Below are positions 1 to 4,598 of a stretch of 6,306 nt of DNA, piece by piece (position 1 is the first letter of the stretch; every line of letters begins with the position of its first letter). The stretch is from positions 1 to 6,306 of the forward strand of contig VAZF01000077.1 in the NCBI GenBank assembly GCA_005888425.1, given 5' to 3'. A program made the translations under genes and the position numbers. The DNA comes from Alphaproteobacteria bacterium. Lineage in GTDB: Bacteria; Pseudomonadota; Alphaproteobacteria; ATCC43930; CGMCC-115725. The notes under the pieces are model-generated. The model was not told the origin of the DNA. It saw nothing but the letters and a program-made list of their open reading frames with translations, and searched no databases.

Positions 1-419
1 ATACGGAAACGATGCATGGCGCCGGCTATGGCGACGAGGCGGTCGCGCGCAATCTCGAGGCGAGCTGGGTGTGGCGCAACGTTTTCGTCGCCGAGACCGA
101 CACCGAAGCCGAGCGCATCGCGCTCCCCGCCTTCGAGACGATGACGACAGCGCGCGCCGAGATGCGCAACCGCATCTTCCGCGATACCGGCATGCGCATC
201 GAGGTGCCGCCGAGCGATTTGCCGGGCACGCGCACCGGCCGGGGCGACGGCGTTATCTATGGTTCCCCGGCGCGCGTTGCCGAAGACATTGCCGCGCTCG
301 ACCGGCTCGGCCTCGGCGGCATCATCGCGGTCTTTCGCATGGGGCCGATGCCGCACGCGCTCGCGACACAAAATCTGGAGCTCTTCATGCGCCAGGTCGC
401 CCCGCAATTCCGTTCATAA
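1..419 (+). CDS. LLM-class flavin-dependent oxidoreductase, C-terminal part (5' truncated by window)
   Basis: This is the last part of a luciferase-like (bacterial luciferase/F420 TIM-barrel superfamily) monooxygenase or reductase, which would use reduced flavin or F420 to oxidise or reduce a small organic substrate in the cytoplasm. The frame is open from base 3 and ends at TAA 417-419. An ATG at 12 is available, but it has no ribosome-binding site and would give only 135 residues against about 330-370 for the family, so I read it as an internal Met of a longer gene. The segment GSPARVAEDIAALDRLGLGG, followed by IIAVFRMGPMPHALATQNLELF, matches the family's C-terminal pattern: 'G(S/T)P..V...L..L...G', then a beta strand and the final helix with 'F...V.P.F'. 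The flavin-binding N-terminal half is outside the window, so the substrate class cannot be judged. A palindromic repeat begins one base after the stop. Confidence 0.8.
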   Translation, partial: TETMHGAGYGDEAVARNLEASWVWRNVFVAETDTEAERIALPAFETMTTARAEMRNRIFRDTGMRIEVPPSDLPGTRTGRGDGVIYGSPARVAEDIAALDRLGLGGIIAVFRMGPMPHALATQNLELFMRQVAPQFRS

Positions 420-420
420 A

Positions 421-478
421 CCCTCTCCCGCGCCGCGGGCGAGGGCGGCTGCGGGCAAAACCCGAAGCCGGGTGAGGG
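421..478. repeat. Palindromic intergenic repeat forming two adjacent hairpins; may end the upstream transcript
   Basis: Two hairpins follow each other directly. The first is 421-445: an 11-base arm CCCTCTCCCGC, a GCC loop, then GCGGGCGAGGG, with one mismatch. The second is 446-470: CGGCT and CGGG pair with CCCG and AGCCG around a CAAAA loop, with one internal G/A mismatch. The tail GGTGAGGGT follows, and its GAGGG could pair alternatively with the initial CCCTC. CCCTCTCCC...GGGTGAGGGT motifs are, from memory, common dispersed intergenic palindromes in high-G+C proteobacteria. There is no T run, so a textbook intrinsic terminator is not supported, though the position right after a stop codon would allow a terminator or mRNA 3'-end stabiliser. 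The window's last palindrome, at 6227-6258, shares the 11-mer CCGGGTGAGGG. Confidence 0.65.
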
Positions 479-498
479 TCTTACACAGGAGCAAGCAA

Positions 499-1290
499 AT
501 GACCGATGCGGCGCACCAGGATCTGATCCGCGACCAGTTCACCCGGCAGGCGACCCCATTTTCGACCGCTGCACCGATCGCGAACGAGGCGGCGTTGAAG
601 CTGATCATCGACGCCGCGCGGCCCGGCCCCGACGACAGGCTCCTTGATCTCGCCTGCGGCGGCGGCATCGTCGTCTGCGCCTTCGCGCCATATCTGCGGC
701 ACGCCACCGGCATCGATGCGACACCGGCGATGCTGGAGCGCGCCCGCGCCCTCGCTGCCGAGAAGGGCATCACGAACATCTCGTGGCAGGAAGGCGAGGT
801 CGAGCATCTGCCCTATCCGGACAGCGCCTTTACGATCGTCGTCACCCGCTTTGCGATGCATCACTTTCTCGACCCGGCCGCGGTGTTCCGCGAAATGGTG
901 CGCGTCTGCGCGCCGGGCGGCCGCATTGTTGTGGTCGACACCTACGTCTCCGAAGACCCCGCCAAGGCCGCCGCGTTCAACCGGCTCGAAAGGCTGCGCG
1001 ACCCCTCGCATGCCCGCTCGCTCGCGCTCGCCGAGCTGAAAGCTCTCTATCGGACCGCCGGGCTCGGCGAGCCGCGCACCAGCTTCTACGAATTGCGCGA
1101 TACGGTGACGAACCTGTTGGCTCGCTCCTTCCCGAACCCCGGCGACGACAAGAAGATCATCGCGATGTTCGAGACCGCCATCACCGATGACAGCCTTGGC
1201 ATCCCGGTCCAGCGGCCAGCGGGATCAAAGGGCGGCGATACGCTCGAATACGCCTACCCCGTCGCGATCCTCGCCGCCCGGCGCCGCTGA
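499..1290 (+). CDS. Class I SAM-dependent methyltransferase (UbiE/Methyltransf_11-like)
   Basis: This 263-residue protein is a probable cytoplasmic methyltransferase that moves a methyl group from S-adenosylmethionine to an unidentified small molecule. The Rossmann-type SAM fold is clear: motif I LLDLACGGG at about residues 48-56, the ribose-binding acidic residue D73 in GIDATPAML, the EHLPYPDSAF segment at 102-111 leading into VVTRFAMHHF, and the APGGRIVVVD strand at about 137-147. The double His-Phe after motif II and the PGG turn are typical of UbiE/COQ5-like enzymes. I chose ATG 499 because AGGAG at 487-491 sits 7 bases upstream and the protein begins just before the first conserved helix. 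The same frame is open back to 259, but that would read through the hairpin repeat and the upstream gene. The gap of 79 bases to the LLM gene holds only the repeat, so co-transcription is possible but uncertain. The natural substrate is not deducible, and ubiquinone biosynthesis is not implied. Confidence 0.88.
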   Translation: MTDAAHQDLIRDQFTRQATPFSTAAPIANEAALKLIIDAARPGPDDRLLDLACGGGIVVCAFAPYLRHATGIDATPAMLERARALAAEKGITNISWQEGEVEHLPYPDSAFTIVVTRFAMHHFLDPAAVFREMVRVCAPGGRIVVVDTYVSEDPAKAAAFNRLERLRDPSHARSLALAELKALYRTAGLGEPRTSFYELRDTVTNLLARSFPNPGDDKKIIAMFETAITDDSLGIPVQRPAGSKGGDTLEYAYPVAILAARRR

Positions 1291-1369
1291 CCGCGATTAA
1301 TCACAAAATTGCGAATGCGATAGGTTATCGAGGGTTCTTGGCGAGAGTCGCGGCCCCGCAATTTTCCGC

Positions 1370-1398
1370 TTGACAATCCGGATATATTGTGGTATAAA
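1370..1398 (+). promoter_or_regulatory. Near-consensus sigma70-type promoter for the LLM oxidoreductase gene
   Basis: TTGACA at 1370-1375 is a perfect -35 box. It is followed by exactly 17 bases and TATAAA at 1393-1398, five of six bases of the -10 consensus. TG at 1390-1391 plus one base gives an extended -10 element. Transcription would begin at about 1404-1407, leaving a leader of roughly 190 bases before ATG 1594. The spacer contains the 8-base palindrome ATCCGGAT (1376-1383), a possible repressor site. Such a close match is unlikely by chance in DNA of this base composition, and it probably drives the LLM gene and, by read-through, the GxxExxY and SDR genes. Confidence 0.75.
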
Positions 1399-1453
1399 GG
1401 CGCAGGATGGGTAATCCAGATTGATTGCCCGTCCCTTCCCATAGTGAACCAAG

Positions 1454-1482
1454 CGCCTGCAAACACCCTGCATTTGCAGGCG
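1454..1482 (+). promoter_or_regulatory. Perfect 10-bp inverted repeat in the 5' leader (RNA hairpin or operator)
   Basis: CGCCTGCAAA (1454-1463) and TTTGCAGGCG (1473-1482) are exact reverse complements around a 9-base loop. The element lies about 50 bases downstream of the predicted transcription start and 111 bases before the start codon. It may be an RNA hairpin in the leader or a dyad for a DNA-binding repressor. I recognise no known riboswitch consensus around it. A second small hairpin, GGCGC-GAA-GCGCC (1547-1559), lies closer to the ribosome-binding site. Confidence 0.5.
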
Positions 1483-1593
1483 AAGCCGATGGGCCGGGCT
1501 GCCTCGACCCTGCTGGGGACGCTGCCTATATTCGCCCTATCGGAGCGGCGCGAAGCGCCCGTCCGCACGCGGCTAACACGGAGCGGTAGAGCG

Positions 1594-2613
1594 ATGAAAT
1601 TCGGACTCTTCGGCGGGGCCCGCGCGCGCGGCGGCCCGGCCGGCGACAGCGACGGCTACCATTCTTTTATCAACTACATCATCGAGGCCGAGCGGTTCGG
1701 CTTTTCGAGTGTCTTCCTCGTCGAGCACCATTTTACCGGCTTCGGCCAGGTCTCGGCGTCCTTGAACCTGCTCTCCTATCTGGCGGCGCGCACCGAGCGC
1801 ATCCGCCTGGGCACCGCCGTGGTCGTTTTGCCCTGGCACAACCCGGTGCTGGTCGCCGAGGAGGCCGCGACCCTCGATCTATTGTCGAACGGCCGCCTCG
1901 ATTTCGGCGTCGGCAAGGGCTACCGCCCCTATGAATTTTCCGGCTTCTGCATCCCGCAGGAGGAGGCGACCGCGCGGTTCGACGAGGCGATCGACGTGAT
2001 CCGCCGCGCCTGGACCAGCAAGGGTCGGTTCTCTTATGAGGGCCGCTGGTGGCATTACGACAACATCGTCGTCGAGCCGGCTCCGATCCAGCAGCCGCAC
2101 CCGCCCTTCTGGCTTGGCGCCGGCAGCAAGGAGTCGATCGAGCGGGCGGCGCGCGAGGGCTACAATTTGCTGCTCGACCAGATTGCGCCGGTCGATGTCA
2201 TCATCGACCGGGTGCGCATCTTCCGCGAAGAATGCGAGCGGGTCGGCCGCCGCTATGATCCGATGATGGTCGGGGTCACGCGCGGGCTGCAGATCGTCCA
2301 TAACGAGGAAGAGCGCAAGCGCGCGATCGCGACGCGCCGCGAGGTCTTGAAGAATATCGGCGATCTCGCGCGCGGCCCCGGCGCCGAGCGCTATCATCAT
2401 ATCAAGGACGATGCCGACGCCTTCGAGCTCGACGACGCGCCGCTGCTCGGGACGCCCGAGGAAATCATCGCGCGGCTGAAGCGGCTCGAAGCCGGCGGCA
2501 TCCAGAATGTGCTGTTTGCGGCGCCCGGCGCTTCGGTCGCGGGGCTCCGGACCTTCGCCGAGGAGATCATGCCGGCTTTCGCCGGCGATCCGATGCGCCT
2601 CGCCCAGGTCTAA
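1594..2613 (+). CDS. LLM-class flavin-dependent oxidoreductase (luciferase-like monooxygenase family)
   Basis: This complete 339-residue protein has the luciferase-like TIM-barrel fold and is expected to bind reduced FMN or F420 in the cytoplasm and act on an unidentified organic substrate. It begins MKFGLF, the first barrel strand. It carries EHHF at 44-47, the RIRLGTAVVVLPWHNPV strand at about 69-85 and LDLLSNGRLDFGVGKGY at 94-110, the most conserved segment of the family. It ends with the usual LLGTPEEIIARLKRLEAGGI and final F...I.P.F helix. ATG 1594 is chosen because family members begin at this Met and GGAG (1580-1583) lies 10 bases upstream; in-frame GTG 1444 and ATG 1489 would add unrelated residues. 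It has its own strong promoter about 190 bases upstream. Seven bases after its stop begins the left arm of the GxxExxY unit, and an SDR lies beyond that. The partial LLM gene at the window start is a different family member rather than a recent duplicate: its C-terminal end differs clearly from this one. Confidence 0.9.
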   Translation: MKFGLFGGARARGGPAGDSDGYHSFINYIIEAERFGFSSVFLVEHHFTGFGQVSASLNLLSYLAARTERIRLGTAVVVLPWHNPVLVAEEAATLDLLSNGRLDFGVGKGYRPYEFSGFCIPQEEATARFDEAIDVIRRAWTSKGRFSYEGRWWHYDNIVVEPAPIQQPHPPFWLGAGSKESIERAAREGYNLLLDQIAPVDVIIDRVRIFREECERVGRRYDPMMVGVTRGLQIVHNEEERKRAIATRREVLKNIGDLARGPGAERYHHIKDDADAFELDDAPLLGTPEEIIARLKRLEAGGIQNVLFAAPGASVAGLRTFAEEIMPAFAGDPMRLAQV

Positions 2614-2620
2614 AATTCTG

Positions 2621-2651
2621 TTTCACCACAGAGACACAGAGGACACAGAGA
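2621..2651 (+). repeat. Left inverted-repeat arm of the GxxExxY unit
   Basis: This arm starts TTTCACCACAGAG and contains three CACAGAG heptamers beginning at 2627, 2635 and 2644, each separated by one or two bases. It matches the right arm in inverted orientation with two mismatches, both in the two-base spacer between the second and third heptamers. Its last bases plus the next few (GAGAGA) form the purine-rich stretch just upstream of the GxxExxY start codon. Confidence 0.85.
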
Positions 2652-2657
2652 GAAAAC

Positions 2658-3041
2658 GTGGAGAGCCCATCCTCACGCGACCCGCTGACCGAGCGTGTGA
2701 TTGGCTGCGCGATTGATGTTCATCGTGCCCTTGGTCCGGGCTTGTTGGAATCTGCTTACGAGGAATGCCTGTGTCTCGAGTTGAAGCATGCCGGTCTGCC
2801 CTGTGCGCGGCAGGTCCCGTTACCGCTCATCTATCGAGGTACTCGGCTGGACTGCGGTTATCGGCTCGATGTTATTGTTCAGAATGAATTGGTGCTGGAG
2901 GTAAAAGCCGTCGAGCGGCTCTTGCCGATCCATGATGCTCAAATCCTCAGCTATCTCCGTCTTGGCGGGTATAAGACCGGATTGCTGCTCAATTTCCATA
3001 CTGTGGTTCTGAAGGACGGGATTCGACGTTTTGTGCTGTAA
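2658..3041 (+). CDS. GxxExxY family protein (PD-(D/E)XK nuclease-like fold)
   Basis: This 127-residue protein belongs to the GxxExxY family, grouped with the PD-(D/E)XK nuclease superfamily (PDDEXK_3). The naming motif is G28-L-L-E31-S-A-Y34, followed by EECLCLELK. The probable active-site residues are present: D71 (in YRLDV), E81 and K83 (in LEVKAVE), and Q95...Y99 in the following helix, so the nuclease-like centre looks intact. The C-terminal LLLNF...LKDGIRRFVL is also typical, and the full length is normal for the family. The biochemical function is not established; nuclease activity is a fold-based inference. GTG 2658 is the only start in frame before the conserved N-terminal helix (LTERVIGCAIDVH), with GAGAGA just upstream lying partly in the left repeat arm. 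The gene sits between inverted repeats, has lower G+C than its neighbours, and interrupts what looks like an LLM-SDR operon. Confidence 0.9.
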   Translation: MESPSSRDPLTERVIGCAIDVHRALGPGLLESAYEECLCLELKHAGLPCARQVPLPLIYRGTRLDCGYRLDVIVQNELVLEVKAVERLLPIHDAQILSYLRLGGYKTGLLLNFHTVVLKDGIRRFVL

Positions 3042-3046
3042 TGTCT

Positions 3047-3077
3047 TCTCTGTGCTCTCTGTGTCTCTGTGGTGAAA
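3047..3077 (-). repeat. Right inverted-repeat arm of the GxxExxY unit
   Basis: On the + strand this reads as CTCTGTG heptamers at 3048-3054, 3057-3063 and 3065-3071, then GTGAAA. It is the reverse complement of the left arm, with 29 of 31 positions matching. GGTGA at 3071-3075, inside the arm, lies 5 bases before the SDR start codon and is the only visible ribosome-binding site for that gene. In-frame GTG codons at 3069 and 3072 also lie in the arm. Confidence 0.85.
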
Positions 3078-3080
3078 TCA

Positions 3081-3932
3081 ATGTCAGAACACCGGGTCGC
3101 GATCGTCACGGGCGGGCTACGCGGTCTCGGCCGCGCGATGGCATTGGGTTTGGCGAAAGCCGGGCATCGCGTCGCGGCAGTCGGGCACATCGAAGCCGAC
3201 ATCCCGGAGTTGAACGCCGCTGCCGCGGAACAGCAACTCCGCGACCGGGTCTGGCCGCTTGTCGCCGATTTGCGCAAACCCGAGGAATGCGACCGCATCG
3301 TCGCCGAGATCCGTGCCCGTTTCGGCAGCCTCGACATCCTCGTCAACAATGCCGGGCTGACCTTCACCTATATCGACCCGGCGCGCTTTCGCCGTCCGAC
3401 GATTCAGCGCTTCTGGGAGGTCCCGGACGAGATCGTCGAAAACGTCATCGTGACGAATTACCTCGCCGGCGATCGCCTGTCGCGCCGGGTCGCGCCTGCC
3501 ATGGTGGCGCAGGGCTGGGGCCGCATCGTCAATGTCACGACAAAGCTCGACACGATGAACCGGGTCGGCACGCACCCCTATGGCGCCTCCAAGGCCGCGC
3601 TCGAAATGGCGAGCGAGGTCTGGGCGAAGGACGTCGAGGGCACCGGGCTCACAATCAACATCGTCAATCCGGGGGCGGGGGCCAACACGCCGGGGATGGC
3701 CGACGAGATGCGGCAGATGAGCCGCGAGGGCCGCGCCGCCCGCCTCGTCGAGCCGGAGGAGATGGTGCCGCCCTTGCTCTATGTCGTCTCGCGCGAGGCC
3801 GATCGGGTCAACGGCATGCGCTTTGACGCGAATGCCTGGGACGCTGCGTTGGCGCCCGCCGAGGCGGCCCGCCTTGCCGGCCGGCCGGCCGGGTTCGTGC
3901 TGCATCCGCAGGCGCCGCCCTCAGCCGGCTAG
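3081..3932 (+). CDS. Short-chain dehydrogenase/reductase (SDR), classical type with Thr at the catalytic Ser position
   Basis: This 283-residue protein is a probable cytoplasmic NAD(P)-dependent oxidoreductase of an alcohol or ketone. It shows a classical SDR plan: coenzyme-binding TGGLRGLG at 10-17, D63 in VADL, NNAG at 89-92, the structural Asn N126, Y167-G-A-S-K171 as the catalytic YxxxK, and NPG at 196-198. The residue 13 positions before the Tyr, normally Ser, is T154 (VNVTTK). About a dozen extra residues (around 98-120) lie between NNAG and N126, and the C-terminal tail is longer than in 250-residue family members. No acidic residue clearly ends strand beta2, so the NAD or NADP preference is open. 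I chose ATG 3081, where family homology begins. GTG 3069 and 3072 are possible starts but lie in the repeat arm. The gene is placed to be read from the LLM promoter through the GxxExxY unit. Its substrate is unknown; the LLM neighbour suggests a shared oxidative pathway. Confidence 0.9.
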   Translation: MSEHRVAIVTGGLRGLGRAMALGLAKAGHRVAAVGHIEADIPELNAAAAEQQLRDRVWPLVADLRKPEECDRIVAEIRARFGSLDILVNNAGLTFTYIDPARFRRPTIQRFWEVPDEIVENVIVTNYLAGDRLSRRVAPAMVAQGWGRIVNVTTKLDTMNRVGTHPYGASKAALEMASEVWAKDVEGTGLTINIVNPGAGANTPGMADEMRQMSREGRAARLVEPEEMVPPLLYVVSREADRVNGMRFDANAWDAALAPAEAARLAGRPAGFVLHPQAPPSAG

Positions 3933-3960
3933 CGCCCAGAGCGTAACCACTACACCTTTC

Positions 3961-3982
3961 GTCGCGATTGGCCCTTCGCGAC
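3961..3982. promoter_or_regulatory. Inverted repeat GTCGCGA-N8-TCGCGAC, possible operator
   Basis: GTCGCGA (3961-3967) and TCGCGAC (3976-3982) are perfect reverse complements around 8 bases. The dyad spans the possible -35 box of the TRAP genes, the position expected for a repressor. It could instead be a hairpin at the 3' end of the SDR transcript. The palindromic half-site is seen directly; the regulator is unknown. Confidence 0.4.
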
Positions 3983-3996
3983 CAGTTCTCTATATG
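3968..3996 (+). promoter_or_regulatory. Possible sigma70-type promoter for the TRAP transporter genes
   Basis: TTGGCC (3968-3973), 17 bases, and TATATG (3991-3996) match the -35 and -10 consensus at four of six bases each. Transcription would start near 4003, just before GGGAG (4015-4019) and the GTG start at 4026. The match is moderate. It is supported mainly by its place in the only gap (93 bases) between the SDR and transporter genes and by the dyad over the -35 box. Confidence 0.35.
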
Positions 3997-4025
3997 ACTA
4001 CGAATTAGGCACTCGGGAGTATCGA

Positions 4026-4598
4026 GTGGGTGTTCTGCTACGCCTGAGCCGCGCGATCGACTGGCTGAACGAGCAGGTCGGGCACCTCGTCTATTGGCTG
4101 GTCCTGGCCGCGGTCGTCGTCAGCGCCGGCAATGCGGTGGTCCGCTACACGTTCGATATGAGCTCGAACGCCTGGCTCGAACTGCAGTGGTACCTGTTTT
4201 CGGCGGTGTTTCTGCTCGCCGCCGGATACACGCTCTTGCACAACGAGCATGTCCGCATCGATGTCCTCTACGGCCATCTGTCGCCGCGGATGCGTGCCTG
4301 GATCGACCTGTTGGGCAGCGTCTTCTTTTTGCTGCCGATGGCGCTGATCATCATGGTGCTGTCCTGGCCGATCGTCGTCGAATCGATCGAGCGTAACGAA
4401 TATTCGAGCGATGCCGGCGGGCTGTTGCGCTGGCCGGTCAAGATCCTGATCCCGATCGGCTTTTTTCTGCTGGTCCTGCAGGGCGTGTCGGAGATCATCA
4501 AGCGCATCGGGTTTCTATCCGGTCACATCCCGGACCTGGCCGAAAGGCATCAGGACCCGATACTCGACGAAACGATAAAGACGGCGGCGGAGCCGTGA
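4026..4598 (+). CDS. TRAP transporter small membrane subunit (DctQ-like)
   Basis: This 190-residue inner-membrane protein is the small permease subunit of a tripartite ATP-independent periplasmic (TRAP) transporter, which imports solutes, typically carboxylates, using an ion gradient. It has the four expected membrane helices at about residues 19-40, 52-71, 92-113 and 137-156. The family pattern is present: WLELQWYLF in helix 2, the HNEHVRIDVLYGHLSPR loop at 72-88, and GGLLRWPVKILIP entering helix 4. The sequence resembles the mannitol/chloroaromatic-type DctQ branch, but the substrate cannot be taken from that. The start is GTG 4026, with GGGAG 6 bases upstream. Its stop codon overlaps the start of the large subunit gene (GTGA), a sign of translational coupling. 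No substrate-binding (DctP) gene lies in the window. Confidence 0.9.
   Translation: MGVLLRLSRAIDWLNEQVGHLVYWLVLAAVVVSAGNAVVRYTFDMSSNAWLELQWYLFSAVFLLAAGYTLLHNEHVRIDVLYGHLSPRMRAWIDLLGSVFFLLPMALIIMVLSWPIVVESIERNEYSSDAGGLLRWPVKILIPIGFFLLVLQGVSEIIKRIGFLSGHIPDLAERHQDPILDETIKTAAEP

Larger units (their letters stand above)
1291..1593. other. 303-base intergenic regulatory region
   Basis: No gene is supported here. The left half (1291-1369) is AT-richer than its surroundings. It contains the palindrome GATTAATC (1294-1301), a small hairpin CGATA-GGT-TATCG (1318-1330) and a wider inverted pair AAAATTGCG (1305-1313) / CGCAATTTT (1357-1365). The right half holds a strong promoter (1370-1398) and a leader of about 190 bases with two hairpins. 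The frame of the downstream LLM gene is open through the whole leader back to TTG 1387, but that codon overlaps the promoter and the extra residues do not resemble the family. Confidence 0.75.
2621..3077. mobile_element. Candidate inserted unit: GxxExxY gene bounded by inverted repeats about 31 bases long
   Basis: The bases 2621-2651 and the reverse complement of 3047-3077 agree at 29 of 31 positions, and the outer 21 are identical. Between them lies only the GxxExxY gene (2658-3041). The unit starts 7 bases after the LLM stop codon and ends 3 bases before the SDR start codon, so removing it would leave a 10-base, operon-like gap. Two sampled 60-base lines of its gene have about 53-55% G+C, against about 70% in a sampled line of the LLM gene. 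I see no target-site duplication at the ends and no transposase. From memory, CACAGAGACACAGAGG-type tracts occur beside many GxxExxY genes in unrelated bacteria, which would fit a unit that moves as a whole, perhaps with help supplied elsewhere in the cell. Mobility is an inference. Confidence 0.6.

Noticed and set aside
259..498. N-terminal extension of the methyltransferase frame
   Set aside because: The added residues are Arg/Ser/Pro-rich, overlap the LLM gene and run through a hairpin repeat. ATG 499 has a good AGGAG and matches the start of homology.
1387..1593. N-terminal extension of the complete LLM oxidoreductase, from TTG 1387, GTG 1444 or ATG 1489
   Set aside because: TTG 1387 overlaps the promoter, the extra residues do not resemble the family, and MKFGLF at 1594 is the expected first strand with an upstream GGAG.
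2627..3071. CRISPR array made of CACAGAG repeats
   Set aside because: The units are 7 bases with one- or two-base spacers in two inverted clusters. There are no spacer-sized gaps and no cas genes.
2614..3090. Target-site duplication flanking the GxxExxY unit
   Set aside because: The bases outside the arms (AATTCTG on the left, TCAATGTCAG on the right) share no convincing direct repeat.
2951..3367. - strand open frame including the TTETQRAQR-like segment
   Set aside because: That segment is only the repeat arm read on the other strand, and the rest is antisense to the GxxExxY and SDR genes.
3041..3826. + strand open frame starting MSSLCSLCLCGEIN and running across the SDR
   Set aside because: Its start is a translation of the right repeat arm, and the remainder is an Arg-rich out-of-frame reading of the SDR.
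3117..3905. Long - strand open frame (262 codons) opposite the SDR
   Set aside because: It is the mirror of the SDR coding frame in G+C-rich DNA. The translation is Arg/Asp/His-rich without family motifs, whereas the + strand has all the SDR signatures.
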